This document shows, piece after piece, positions 24,727 through 33,789 of a stretch of 34,685 nt of DNA (its first letter is position 1; each line of letters starts with the position of its first letter). Position numbers and translations under genes: made by a program. The DNA comes from Lachnospiraceae bacterium. GTDB lineage: Bacteria; Bacillota; Clostridia; Lachnospirales; Lachnospiraceae. The stretch is taken from assembly GCA_017440375.1 (NCBI GenBank), contig JAFSHK010000044.1, forward strand, positions 1 through 34,685. Reading direction: 5' to 3'. The notes under the pieces were generated by a model, which was not told the origin of the DNA, did not search any database, and was given only the letters and a program-made list of their open reading frames with translations.

Positions 24727-24768
24727 AACGTAAGAGGGTGAATTGCCTTTCGAGACGCAACGTAAGAG
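24727..24768. repeat. Direct repeat in the leader of the NatA-type gene
   Basis: AACGTAAGAG occurs at 24727-24736 and 24759-24768, 32 bases apart (about three helix turns), just downstream of the -10 box. The position suits an operator for a regulator; none is encoded nearby. Confidence 0.55.
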
Positions 24769-24788
24769 AGAAAAGGAGGAGAACGGAA

Positions 24789-25556
24789 TTGATTAAGGCA
24801 GAACATTTGCTAAAGACCTTTACCAAAAATGAAAAGAAAAATAAGAAAATAGATATCAATGCAGTCGATGATATTTCCTTGACAGTAGGAGAAGGTGAAA
24901 TTGTTGGTATTTTAGGACCTAATGGTGCAGGTAAGACAACACTGCTTCGTATGCTTTCCAAGTTAATGAAACCGACAAGCGGTTTGGTTAGTATCAAAAT
25001 AGGAGAAGAAGAAATTACTGACGATATTGAAGTAAAGAGACATATTGGATATTTGTCGAACAATACAAAATTGTATGGAAGACTTTCTACAAGAGAATTG
25101 TTACAGATGTTAGGAGTACTTTATGGTATGAGTGAGGAAGAGACGGAGAAGAAAATTTCTGAAATCTGCGAAGTACTTTCGATGGAGAACTTTATGGATA
25201 ACCGGATTGAAAAGTTATCTACCGGTCAGACACAGCGGGCATCGATTGCACGTTGTCTGGTACATAATCCTCAGGTTTATATTTTTGATGAACCAACCTT
25301 GGGACTGGATATTTTGAGTAGCGCTGCAATTATAGAGTTTATGAAGAAAGAACGTGAAAAAGGGAAAACCATTCTCTATTCCACACATTACATGGAAGAA
25401 GCAGAATACTTGTGTGACCGAATCATTATGATTCATCAAGGGAAAATCATCAGCGAGGGAACGCCGACAGAATTAAAACAGCAGACAGGCAAAGATAACC
25501 TTAGAGATGTTTTTGCAGAACTAATCGAAAGAGAGGGAATTGCAGATGAACACTAA
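24789..25556 (+). CDS. ABC exporter ATPase, NatA type
   Basis: The 255-residue protein has a full set of ABC motifs: Walker A GPNGAGKTTLL (near 38), signature LSTGQTQRASIARCL (near 142), Walker B VYIFDEPTLGLD (near 162) and a switch His in YSTHYMEEAEYL (near 199). It starts with TTG at 24789, chosen because GGAGG sits nine bases upstream; the longer GTG start at 24738 is much less likely. It overlaps the permease gene by 11 bases. Together they resemble the NatAB sodium exporter of Bacillus, but export of another ion or drug is equally possible. Confidence 0.88.
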   Translation: MIKAEHLLKTFTKNEKKNKKIDINAVDDISLTVGEGEIVGILGPNGAGKTTLLRMLSKLMKPTSGLVSIKIGEEEITDDIEVKRHIGYLSNNTKLYGRLSTRELLQMLGVLYGMSEEETEKKISEICEVLSMENFMDNRIEKLSTGQTQRASIARCLVHNPQVYIFDEPTLGLDILSSAAIIEFMKKEREKGKTILYSTHYMEEAEYLCDRIIMIHQGKIISEGTPTELKQQTGKDNLRDVFAELIEREGIADEH

Positions 25557-27621
25557 AATCATTAAAACACTAGTAAAAAAGGAAATATTAGATGTTTTTC
25601 GAGATAAAAAGACTGTTATTATGATGTTGGTTGTTCCGGTACTTTTGTATCCTCTTATTTTTATCGGAGCAATGACAGTTGTTTCCATGATTTCTTCCGG
25701 TATGGAAAAGCAGACCTATCGAGTTGCAGTAGATGCGCAGGATGAGGGGGCTTTTTTACAGAAATTGGAACAAGCGAAGGAAGAGTTGCAGACGCAGGGA
25801 AGTGATGATGAAAGCAGTGAAGCAGAAAGGGACACAGAAGAAGCGACTTATGAATTGGTTCTGATAGATGCAGATAGTATTAGCGATTATGAAGAGGCTT
25901 TGAATGCAGAGGAAATTGACGCTTATATTTCCGGACAGATGCAGGATGGCAGAATGCAGTATGATATTTATTATTTATCATCGGTGACGAATTCTTCCTA
26001 TGCCAAAAGTATTGTGATGGATATTTTTGATGAATACAAAGAGGAAATGACCAAGGAAAAAATTATAGAAGCCGGTTTGGATGTACATGAGATTTTAGAA
26101 CCGGTTGGTTATGAAGGGGAGGATATTGCAAGCAGTGAACAGTCATTAGGAAGTATTATAGGTTCAATTCTTCCGTTTATGCTGATTGTCAGTTTATTGA
26201 TGGGAACTATGTATCCGGCAATTGACACGACAGCAGGCGAAAGAGAGCGCGGTACATTAGAAACGATTCTGACACTTCCGGTAACAAACAGACAATTGAT
26301 TGTTTCTAAGTTTTTAACCGTAGCCATGATTGGTATTATTTCTGCAATGCTGAATATCATATCCATGGGTGGTATTGCATTCTATATGTATCAGATTATG
26401 GATTTGCAATCGGATGCACAGGCTTTTGATTTGATGCAGTTTGTACCGGCACTTTTGGTATGTATTTTGGCAATTTTGGCATTTTCCTTATTTATTAGCG
26501 CAGTAACGATGTGCGTTACAGCGTTTGCGAAGACATACAAAGAAGCGAACAATTACATAACCCCTCTTATGCTTGTTGTAATGTTTGTAGGATATATCGG
26601 ATTTATCCCGAATATTGAATTTAATCAGACAATGGCGATGATGCCGGTGGCAAATATCTGTTTGTTAATCAAAAATATGTTGATATTTAAAATTGACTAT
26701 GCACTGATTGCGATTGTGCTAATCAGTAACGTGGCATATGCACTTTTTGCTATTTTATTCTTGAGCAAAATTTATGATAGCGAAGCGATTTTATTTGGTG
26801 ACGGCAAGGCAGGCATGCAGCTTTTTGAGAAGAGAAGCAATTTGAAAAAGGGCGGTGTGCCGTCTATGTCAGATGTTTGGTTTGTTTTTGCACTGACAAC
26901 GATGCTGTTCTTGTATGGTGGAACTATTTTACAGGTTAATTATGGACTTTGGGGAGTGTTTGGTTCTCAGATGATTTTACTTGGCGTACCGTTATTAGTA
27001 GTATGGTATACCAAGAAAGATATGAAGCAGACTTATGGATTACAGAAAGCGAAGGCAGCCGGATATGTAGGTGGATTTTTCCAAATAATTGGTATGTTCT
27101 GTATTATGCTGGTGGTTTCTACCCTTATGATAAAACTGTTCCCGGATAGTGCGAGCAATATAACGAATGTTTTTTCGGAATTAATGGATGGTAGTCTGGT
27201 GGAATCTTTATTAGTGATTGCAGTGACTCCGGCAATTTGTGAAGAATTGTTATTCCGTGGTGTGATGTTCCAGTCTATGAAAAAGCGATATCGTATTTCG
27301 ACAGCAATTATTCTGGTAGGAGTTATTTTCGGATTATATCATATGAGTTTGGTAAAATTTATTCCAACAGGTTTGCTTGGAGCGGTTTTATGTTATACTG
27401 CATATAAGACAGGCAGTATTTATCCGGCAATGATGATGCATTTTGTAAATAATGCACTTAGTGTTGTCATCAGTTATTTTCCGGAGCAGATTGGTAAAGT
27501 TTTCCCGATTTTCTATGAGGAGCTGAAACTTTCCGAGAGTTTGATTCTGCTTGGTGTTGGTCTGATCTTGTTTAGTATTGGTCAGATTATTTTACGGAGG
27601 AGTTATGGCAGCAACAAGTGA
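25546..27621 (+). CDS. NatB-type ABC permease fused to a CPBP membrane protease
   Basis: The 691-residue protein has two parts. Residues 1-420 are an ABC-2 permease with a first helix near 24, a large extracellular insert (about 45-200, acidic near 90), the GERERGTLETILTLPV coupling motif near 232, and five more helices. Residues about 435-690 form a CPBP (CAAX-type) intramembrane protease: EELLFRGVMFQ (near 566), a His in LYHMSLVKF (near 598), and HFVNNALS (near 632). The last motifs hold the catalytic Glu and metal-binding His. This layout occurs in a set of Clostridia exporters. It could process its substrate or a partner while exporting. Start ATG 25546 follows AGAGGG. Confidence 0.88.
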   Translation: MNTKIIKTLVKKEILDVFRDKKTVIMMLVVPVLLYPLIFIGAMTVVSMISSGMEKQTYRVAVDAQDEGAFLQKLEQAKEELQTQGSDDESSEAERDTEEATYELVLIDADSISDYEEALNAEEIDAYISGQMQDGRMQYDIYYLSSVTNSSYAKSIVMDIFDEYKEEMTKEKIIEAGLDVHEILEPVGYEGEDIASSEQSLGSIIGSILPFMLIVSLLMGTMYPAIDTTAGERERGTLETILTLPVTNRQLIVSKFLTVAMIGIISAMLNIISMGGIAFYMYQIMDLQSDAQAFDLMQFVPALLVCILAILAFSLFISAVTMCVTAFAKTYKEANNYITPLMLVVMFVGYIGFIPNIEFNQTMAMMPVANICLLIKNMLIFKIDYALIAIVLISNVAYALFAILFLSKIYDSEAILFGDGKAGMQLFEKRSNLKKGGVPSMSDVWFVFALTTMLFLYGGTILQVNYGLWGVFGSQMILLGVPLLVVWYTKKDMKQTYGLQKAKAAGYVGGFFQIIGMFCIMLVVSTLMIKLFPDSASNITNVFSELMDGSLVESLLVIAVTPAICEELLFRGVMFQSMKKRYRISTAIILVGVIFGLYHMSLVKFIPTGLLGAVLCYTAYKTGSIYPAMMMHFVNNALSVVISYFPEQIGKVFPIFYEELKLSESLILLGVGLILFSIGQIILRRSYGSNK

Positions 27622-28375
27622 GAAAGAATTACTACAATTAAAGAAACGACTATTGGAACTTGCAGATAAGTCGTACAACAGGGGTATATACACATATACC
27701 CCTTTCCTTAGTTTGTTGGAACAACAGGTTTTCTATGAAGTGCAGAAAGAGGTAGAACATGCCGGATTTGCTATGGAGGGTGGTGCACCTATTTGTGAAA
27801 GAAAGATAATTCGTTTTGGCAATGCGGAAAATCTCGGATATGAAGAAGATTATCCGATTGTCTGTATCGAAATTATGCCGGTGACACCGAAGTTTGCAGA
27901 TAAATTTACACACAGAGATTTCTTAGGTGCGATTATGAATCTTGGTATTGAGCGTAGTACAATCGGAGATATTTTCTTACAAAAACAAGGAGCGATTCTT
28001 TTCTGTCAGGAGAGCATCGCATCTTATATCATGGAGAATTTACAGCAGGTAAAACACACTACGGTGAAAAGCCGTATTGTAGAGAAAACAGAAGAATTAC
28101 AGGAAACGGAACCACAGGAAGTATCAGTAACAGTTGCTTCGGAGCGAATTGACGGTGTTATTGCAAAGATTTATAATATGTCAAGAAGCCAGAGTCTTGA
28201 ATTGTTTCGTAGTGGTAGAATTTTTGTAAACGGAATTCTTATGGAGAACAATAGTTATCAGTTGAAAAAAGAGGATGCAGTGACGGTACGAGGCTACGGA
28301 AAATTTGTATTTTATGGTATGGTGGGAGAAACCAGAAAAGGCAAAGAGCGAGTGGTAGTAGGTTTGTTTGTCTGA
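27605..28375 (+). CDS. YlmH-like S4-domain RNA-binding protein
   Basis: The 256-residue protein has an N-terminal region with YTPFLSLLEQQVF near 30, a middle YlmH domain (FTHRDFLGAIMNLGIERSTIGDI, near 100) and a C-terminal S4 domain (VASERIDGVIAKIYNMSRSQ near 180, SGRIFVNG near 204). YlmH binds ribosomes or tRNA-stalled 50S particles in Bacillus and is usually near cell division genes, but not here. The gene starts 17 bases inside the end of the permease gene (CGGAGGAG before ATG 27605). Confidence 0.88.
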   Translation: MAATSEKELLQLKKRLLELADKSYNRGIYTYTPFLSLLEQQVFYEVQKEVEHAGFAMEGGAPICERKIIRFGNAENLGYEEDYPIVCIEIMPVTPKFADKFTHRDFLGAIMNLGIERSTIGDIFLQKQGAILFCQESIASYIMENLQQVKHTTVKSRIVEKTEELQETEPQEVSVTVASERIDGVIAKIYNMSRSQSLELFRSGRIFVNGILMENNSYQLKKEDAVTVRGYGKFVFYGMVGETRKGKERVVVGLFV

Positions 28376-28406
28376 AAAGGGTTGTGTTTGGAAAGAAGGA
28401 AAAGAA

Positions 28407-29351
28407 ATGTATCAATACAATGTAATCCAGTGGTTATTTTTCTTTTATTTTTATTGTTTTTTTGGATGGTGTTTTGAATCTATATATGTATCATTCAAAA
28501 ACAAAAGATGGGTTAATCGCGGATTTATGCGTGGCCCCTTTTTGCCACTATATGGTACCGGTGCAATTATGATGCTAGTAGTGTCGATGCCATTTCAGGA
28601 TAATATCGTGCTGACCTATATTGCAGGATGTATTGGAGCAACTGTACTGGAATATGTCACCGGTGTAAGTATGGAAGCACTTTTTAAAGTGCGTTATTGG
28701 GATTATAGTAATCAGAAATATAATTTTCAAGGATACATATGCTTGTCTTCAACGATTGCATGGGGATTTTTGACAATACTGATGACACAGTTTGTACATA
28801 AACCGATAGAAGAGTTTGTTATGGTAATACCCAGAAATATTTTAGTTTATGTGACACTATTTTTGACGGCATATATTGCAGTAGACTTTGCGTTATCCTT
28901 CAAAGCAGCAATGGATTTGCGAGATATTCTTATCAAAATGCAGCGTGTGAAAGAAGAAATGGAACGAATTCAGAAGAGACTGGATGTTATTATAGCTGTT
29001 ACGAATGATGAAATTGAGCAGAGAAAGCAAGAGCGTGAGCTTCGAATGGATGAACTTGTAGAAGAGTTGGAACAACGTTTTCACAATATCCGAGAGCATA
29101 TTCAGAATACCCAAGAGGAATATCGGGATAGTGTGAAAGAAGAAATTGCAGAACTGCGCGGCAGATTTAATTTATATATGGAAAATCGAAAGCATTACAA
29201 AGATATGCTGGGTATTTTTAAGGCAGATATGATTCGAAACAATCCGGATATGATTTCACGGAAGTTTAAGGAAGCATTAGAAGAGTTGCGAAATATTGTT
29301 GAGGAGAAGAAAATAGAGAAGAAAGAGAAAGATGCTAAAAAAGATGAGTAA
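28407..29351 (+). CDS. PF06541-type membrane protein with coiled-coil tail
   Basis: The 314-residue protein has a family PF06541 ('ABC transporter type IV-like') membrane part: four to five hydrophobic segments, with FFGWCFESIYVSFKNKRWVNRGF near 20-45 and VLEYVTGVSMEALFKVRYWDYS near 85-110. After about residue 175 it turns into a long charged helix (coiled coil, rich in Glu and Lys) to the C-terminus. The function of the family is not known. A start at 28368 is less likely than ATG 28407, which has AGAAGGA ahead. The gene follows the YlmH-like gene with little gap and ends in a shared terminator. Confidence 0.78.
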   Translation: MYQYNVIQWLFFFYFYCFFGWCFESIYVSFKNKRWVNRGFMRGPFLPLYGTGAIMMLVVSMPFQDNIVLTYIAGCIGATVLEYVTGVSMEALFKVRYWDYSNQKYNFQGYICLSSTIAWGFLTILMTQFVHKPIEEFVMVIPRNILVYVTLFLTAYIAVDFALSFKAAMDLRDILIKMQRVKEEMERIQKRLDVIIAVTNDEIEQRKQERELRMDELVEELEQRFHNIREHIQNTQEEYRDSVKEEIAELRGRFNLYMENRKHYKDMLGIFKADMIRNNPDMISRKFKEALEELRNIVEEKKIEKKEKDAKKDE

Positions 29352-29369
29352 GAATTTACTCATCTTTTT
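29338..29369. terminator. Bidirectional terminator
   Basis: A 14-bp perfect stem AAAAGATGAGTAA with TTACTCATCTTTT, around GAAT, with A and T runs on the two sides. It can serve both the PF06541 gene and the opposing PHP gene, whose coding ends overlap it. Confidence 0.88.
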
Positions 29370-30132
29370 GGCGTTGTAGTTCCAGATTTCTTGCTTTGGT
29401 ATGAAAGAGTGCCAGAAATTTGTTGTAAAACCAGAACGAATAAACTAAAACATGATTGGCTTTGCCAAGCTTTTGTTTCGTAGTATGGTGATAGTGTTTG
29501 CCACCAGCTTTGACAGGAAGACCGGAAGTTATATATTGAATGAAGTCATTTTCATTTTGAATGTGCTGTTGTATAATGGTATATCCGAGTCCGACACAAT
29601 TTCGCCTGTGAGAGTCGCTTCCGCCAATCCCCGGCAAACGGTATTTTCTGGCAAGAGCAGCAGACAGGTCGTTTGAAATGTCATCTTCGCAGGCATTATA
29701 GGTTTCCATGAAATCAAAGTGTTTCACTAGTTTTTCTAAAAATGTTTTACCAAAACGAGTATGAAAAATACTTAAAAACTTCTCCCCGCAAGGATGAGCC
29801 GGCCCTAAAATACCACCATATAAATGAACGATTTCGATTAAAAGAAAAATCGGAAGCCCTCGATGTTCTAACAGTCTTGGCCGAATGCCGGAGGGCATGA
29901 TAATCAAAATATGTCCGGCATCTAAGGTATCATATTCGATTCCGCACAGAACTGTAAAATTGCTTGGTTTGTTTGTCAGAGTTTTGTAATAGCGATAGGC
30001 TTTGTAAGAATTGTGATCGGTAATCAGCATTCCTTGATATCCTTTTTTTTGAAGTAATTCAATATGTTCCAAAAGAGGGATTTTGCCGTCAGGAGATCCT
30101 TCTTTGGTGTGACAGTGCATATCCAGTTTCAT
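29356..30132 (-). CDS. PHP-family metal-dependent phosphoesterase
   Basis: The 258-residue protein begins MKLDMHCHTKEGSPDG, the HxH metal motif of the PHP superfamily. Further ligands are ITDHNS (near 37), the Glu in GIEYDTLDAGH (near 65), AHPCGE (near 112) and GGSDSHRRNCVG (near 171). PHP proteins hydrolyse nucleotide or histidinol-phosphate esters; the substrate here is unknown. A short basic C-terminal stretch with aromatic residues (VYSFWFYNKFLAL) is unusual. The gene runs against its neighbours on the left and is divergent from the tryptophan transporter T-box on the right. Confidence 0.87.
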   Translation of the reverse strand: MKLDMHCHTKEGSPDGKIPLLEHIELLQKKGYQGMLITDHNSYKAYRYYKTLTNKPSNFTVLCGIEYDTLDAGHILIIMPSGIRPRLLEHRGLPIFLLIEIVHLYGGILGPAHPCGEKFLSIFHTRFGKTFLEKLVKHFDFMETYNACEDDISNDLSAALARKYRLPGIGGSDSHRRNCVGLGYTIIQQHIQNENDFIQYITSGLPVKAGGKHYHHTTKQKLGKANHVLVYSFWFYNKFLALFHTKARNLELQRQKDE

Positions 30133-30178
30133 AAGTTACCATGCCTCTCTTAGTTTCTAATATTTTTCAGAAATAGTA

Positions 30179-30207
30179 TTGACAATTTGGAACGAAAGGA
30201 TTATTCT
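30179..30207 (+). promoter_or_regulatory. Promoter of the T-box/transporter operon
   Basis: TTGACA at 30179-30184, a 17-base spacer, TATTCT at 30202-30207, about 30 bases before the leader begins. Confidence 0.78.
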
Positions 30208-30239
30208 TGGATAAAATAAATTATAAAAAATAATGCTTT

Positions 30240-30541
30240 ACAGAAATCACATATTTATAAACCTGAGAGAGAGAGTAGTACGTGTGAGATAATCATTTCA
30301 GAGAGCTGTTGGTTGGTGTGAAACAGTATGATGCTTATGCCGAATGGACTTTTGAGGCTGACCCGAAATTATAGTAGTCGTCAGCGGGAACCGTACCCGT
30401 TATCAATGCGGCATATATCATGTGTATATGGAAAGAGGTGGACTGCACTCGGAATTTTCCGAGAGTCAATTTGAGTGGTACCGCGATAATAACAATTTAG
30501 TTTATTACCGTCTCAAACATTTTTGTTTGAGGCGGTTTTTA
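30240..30541 (+). promoter_or_regulatory. T-box riboswitch, tryptophan specifier
   Basis: The leader has all T-box landmarks: the Stem I turn (GAGAGAGTAGTACG), the apical AGAGAGCTG and GGTGTGAAACAG, the specifier loop CGAATGGACTTTTGAG, the antiterminator T-box TGGTACCGCG (30476-30485) and a terminator (30507-30536). The specifier triplet at 30345-30347 is UGG, which pairs with tRNA-Trp. When tRNA-Trp is uncharged it binds both places and stabilises the antiterminator, so the transporter is made when tryptophan is short. This agrees with the gene type downstream. Confidence 0.93.
30507..30541 (+). terminator. Regulated terminator of the T-box
   Basis: ACCGTCTCAAAC (30507-30518) pairs with GTTTGAGGCGGT (30525-30536), with one G-U, followed by a T run. 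Its left arm is close to the T-box element, as expected for terminator/antiterminator switching. Confidence 0.88.
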
Positions 30542-30566
30542 TTTTATTTTTAGGAGGAGAAAAATT

Positions 30567-31691
30567 ATGAAAAAGAAAGTGTTAGCAGTATTATTAAGTG
30601 CAGTAACAATGACAGCTATGGTAACAGGCTGTGGTTCTACAGAGGAGACAACAACTTCTGGTGCACAGACAGAAGAGACAACCGAAGCTGATACAGAAGC
30701 CGGTGAAGAAGCAACCGAAGTTGCTGAAACAGCAGAAGGAACTGTTTATAAAGTAGGTATGGTGCAGTATGTAGACGATGCTTCTTTAAATCAGATTGTA
30801 TCAGCAGTTCAGGCAGAACTTGATGTCAAAGGAAATGAACTTGGCGTAACTTTTGACTATGCAGATTACACTTACAATGGTCAGGCAGATTCTACAACAA
30901 TGAATCAGATTGCAGCAGATTTGATTGCATCTGAGGTAGATATTATCGTTCCTGTTGCAACACCAACTGCTATGGTAATGCAGAACGCAACAGCAGAGAA
31001 TCCAAAAGAAGATGGCAGCCTGATTCCGGTTGTTTTTTCAGCAGTAACTGATCCGGTAGGCGCAGGTCTTGCTAAGAGCATGGAAGCACCGGGTTCCAAC
31101 ATAACAGGTACTTCTGACGCATTAAACACCGAAGCCGTTTTTGATATGATGTTTGCAGCAAATCCGGATATCACAAAAGTAGGTCTGCTCTATGATAAAA
31201 GTCAGGATTCTTCCAAGGCAGCGATTGAAGCAGCAAAAGCATACTGTGAATCAAAAGGCGTAGAAGTAGTTGAGAAAACAGGTACAACAAACGATGAACT
31301 TTCTCTGGCAACAGATGCTTTATTAGCAACAGGTGTAGAAGCAGTTTTCACACCAACCGATAATACCGTTATGACAGCAGAACTTGCTATCTATGAGAAA
31401 TTCATTGATGCAGGTGTTCCACATTACTGTGGCGCTGATTCCTTTGCTTTAAATGGTGCATTTTTAGGATATGGTGTTAATTACGAAGATTTAGGAACAG
31501 CAACAGCAGACTTAGTGGTAGAAATTTTGGTAAATGGTGCTGACCCGGCAAGCACAGCAGTTGTTACAATGGATAACGGTATTGCAACTGTAAATACAGA
31601 AACAGCAGAAGCGCTTGGCTTGGATTACGGCATGTTTGGTGATATGTGCACAAGTCTGGTGGAAATTCAGACAGCACAGGAGTTTGAATAG
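30567..31691 (+). CDS. trpX: ABC substrate-binding lipoprotein, TrpX type
   Basis: The 374-residue lipoprotein has a signal with lipobox VTGC (Cys near 22) and a Thr/Glu-rich spacer, then the ABC substrate-binding fold (PF04392): KVGMVQYVDDASLNQIV near 57, DIIVPVATPTAMVMQN near 126, GSNITGTSDALN near 175, and VEAVFTPTDNTVM near 255. It captures its ligand outside the membrane and delivers it to the permease. The Trp T-box upstream and the trpXYZ-type gene order point to tryptophan (or a related compound) as ligand; the name rests on that context. AGGAGG precedes the ATG. Confidence 0.87.
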   Translation: MKKKVLAVLLSAVTMTAMVTGCGSTEETTTSGAQTEETTEADTEAGEEATEVAETAEGTVYKVGMVQYVDDASLNQIVSAVQAELDVKGNELGVTFDYADYTYNGQADSTTMNQIAADLIASEVDIIVPVATPTAMVMQNATAENPKEDGSLIPVVFSAVTDPVGAGLAKSMEAPGSNITGTSDALNTEAVFDMMFAANPDITKVGLLYDKSQDSSKAAIEAAKAYCESKGVEVVEKTGTTNDELSLATDALLATGVEAVFTPTDNTVMTAELAIYEKFIDAGVPHYCGADSFALNGAFLGYGVNYEDLGTATADLVVEILVNGADPASTAVVTMDNGIATVNTETAEALGLDYGMFGDMCTSLVEIQTAQEFE

Positions 31692-31718
31692 GATTCAAAA
31701 AAATAAGTGAGGAATTAT

Positions 31719-32666
31719 ATGGAGTCTATATTTACATTATCAATTTTGCAAAGTGCATTAGAGTTGGGATGTATTTATTCTTTAGTAGCACTGGCATTAT
31801 TTATTTCTTTTAGTATACTGAATATTGCGGATTTATCTACGGATGGCTGTTTTACACTTGGTTGTGCAGTCGGTGCGATGGTAACCATATCCGGTCATCC
31901 ATTTCTGGCACTTTTTGCTGCGATGGGAGCAGGTATTGCTTCCGGCTTTATTACCGCATTTTTACAGACAAGAATGGGAGTACCTTCCATTCTTGCCGGT
32001 ATCATTGTAAATACCGGATTGTATACCGTCAATATAGCAGTGATGGGATTTTCGTCCAATGTAAATCTCTTTGGATGCGATACCATTTTCAGTCTGGCTA
32101 AAGATAAGATTACAGCGGGATGGTATAACGACTGGTATAAATTCTTAATCGTATTTTTGATTGTCATTGTAATTGGCATTATTCTGGCATGGTTTTTGAA
32201 TACTAGACTTGGTCTTTCCATCCGTGCCACAGGTGATAACGAGCATATGGTAAGGGCCTCTAGTATCAACCCTCTTTTTACAATTACTGTAGGACTTTGC
32301 ATTGCAAACTCCTTAACAGCACTTTCCGGTGCGATTCTGGGACAGTATCAGAAATCATGTGATATCAATCTGGGAACCGGTATGGTAACGATTGCATTGG
32401 CAAGCTTGATTATCGGAGAGACACTGATTGGAAAGGGAAGTGTATTCCGTAAAGTAATCGGCGTCATTCTGGGCAGTTGTCTGTATCGTTTCATTGTAGC
32501 AGTAGCGCTTCGTATGAATGTGCCGGCAGAAGCTTTGAAATTAGTATCAGCGATTATCGTAGCCATTGCCATTTCTTTCCCGTATCTGAAAGAAAAAGCT
32601 GCATTCCAGAGGCAGAGAACTGTTTCAATACGTATGAATAAGAAAGGTGGTGGGAGTGCATGTTAA
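31719..32666 (+). CDS. trpY: ABC permease, TrpY type
   Basis: The 315-residue membrane protein is of the BPD-transp-2 (branched-chain amino-acid-like) family, with eight or more hydrophobic segments. It has LNIADLSTDGCFTLG near 36 and LGLSIRATGDNEHMVRASSI near 168, the cytoplasmic coupling loop. It forms the channel for the importer. ATG at 31719 follows GTGAGG; an in-frame GTG at 31707 is part of that ribosome site. It overlaps the ATPase gene by 7 bases. Confidence 0.85.
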   Translation: MESIFTLSILQSALELGCIYSLVALALFISFSILNIADLSTDGCFTLGCAVGAMVTISGHPFLALFAAMGAGIASGFITAFLQTRMGVPSILAGIIVNTGLYTVNIAVMGFSSNVNLFGCDTIFSLAKDKITAGWYNDWYKFLIVFLIVIVIGIILAWFLNTRLGLSIRATGDNEHMVRASSINPLFTITVGLCIANSLTALSGAILGQYQKSCDINLGTGMVTIALASLIIGETLIGKGSVFRKVIGVILGSCLYRFIVAVALRMNVPAEALKLVSAIIVAIAISFPYLKEKAAFQRQRTVSIRMNKKGGGSAC

Positions 32667-33463
32667 AAATACAGAATATTTCCAAAACCTTTAATCCGGG
32701 TACAGTCAATGAAAAAAGAGCGTTGAATCAGGTCAGCCTGGAGTTGGCAGCAGGAGATTTTGCAACCATCGTAGGAAGTAATGGTGCAGGAAAATCTACT
32801 TTATTCAATGCAATTACCGGTGCGTTCTATGTAGATGAGGGACAGATTGTTTTAGATGGTGAGGACATTACTTATCAGAAGGAACATATTCGCAGTAAAG
32901 TGATTGGACATCTGTTTCAGGACCCGTTAAAAGGAACGGCACCACATATGACGATTGAGGAAAATATGGCACTTGCTTATTTGCGAGCATCCACTGCTTC
33001 CCATGCTTTCTTTAGCCGCATCAATGCCAAAGAAAAGCAGAAGTTTCGTGAGCAGCTTTCACTATTAAATATGGGATTGGAAGACAGAATGAAACAGCCG
33101 GTAGGCTTGCTTTCCGGTGGACAAAGACAGGCGCTGACGTTACTGATGGCAACGATGGTAACACCAAAGATCCTGTTACTGGATGAGCACACCGCAGCAC
33201 TTGACCCGGCAACTGCCGAAAAAGTGCTTGAACTTACCAAGAGCATCATTGCCGAGCGACAGATTACATGTCTGATGGTAACACACAATATGCATCAGGC
33301 ACTTGAACTTGGTAATCGTACCCTGATGATGGACGGTGGAAGTATTGTATTTGATGTACAGGGCGAGGAACGCAGCAAACTGACGATTGATGATTTGTTG
33401 AAACAGTTCCAGATCTGTGCAGGAAAACGCTTGGATAATGATAGAATTTTGTTGTCGAAGTAG
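32660..33463 (+). CDS. trpZ: ABC ATPase, TrpZ type
   Basis: The 267-residue ATPase has Walker A GSNGAGKSTLF (near 38), a Q-loop HLFQDPLKG (near 82), the signature LLSGGQRQALTLL (near 152), Walker B ILLLDEHTAALDP (near 172) and a switch His in VTHNMHQAL (near 212). In the Walker B region the usual EP is EH, a mark of this import family. It energises uptake with the permease and binding lipoprotein. It overlaps the permease gene and is the last gene of the T-box operon; a terminator lies at 33547. Confidence 0.88.
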   Translation: MLKIQNISKTFNPGTVNEKRALNQVSLELAAGDFATIVGSNGAGKSTLFNAITGAFYVDEGQIVLDGEDITYQKEHIRSKVIGHLFQDPLKGTAPHMTIEENMALAYLRASTASHAFFSRINAKEKQKFREQLSLLNMGLEDRMKQPVGLLSGGQRQALTLLMATMVTPKILLLDEHTAALDPATAEKVLELTKSIIAERQITCLMVTHNMHQALELGNRTLMMDGGSIVFDVQGEERSKLTIDDLLKQFQICAGKRLDNDRILLSK

Positions 33464-33789
33464 ATGGACTTTTGAAAAAATGCCAAAAAAGTAACTGTCC
33501 GAGCCTGAGAAACTTGACAGTTACCTTTTGATAATCAATAAATTTCAGTGCTACCGTTCTGCAATACGGTAGCACTTTTAAACGAAGTATCTCGTTTCAT
33601 AATTATTATAGTTAAATGTGTTTTATGTGTCAATGGGAATAAAATGATTTTTCGAACAAAAACTATTGCATTTTTATTTCTGAATTGTAACGGGAGATTT
33701 TTACATTAGTAATTACAAACTAGAATGTTGAAAAATAATACAAATTATTTCATAATAACATTACCATTTATGGAAGAGGAATGATCAAT
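33464..33789. other. Intergenic region with two hairpins
   Basis: The 326 bases hold a hairpin GTAACTGTC/GACAGTTAC (33491-33499 with 33516-33524) ending in CTTTTG, and a stronger terminator at 33547-33580. The rest is AT-rich and holds the probable promoter for the next genes, with no confident -35/-10 pair. No gene is seen. Confidence 0.6.
33547..33580 (+). terminator. Terminator after the importer operon
   Basis: AGTGCTACCGT (33547-33557) pairs perfectly with ACGGTAGCACT (33566-33576), followed by TTTTA. Confidence 0.85.
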
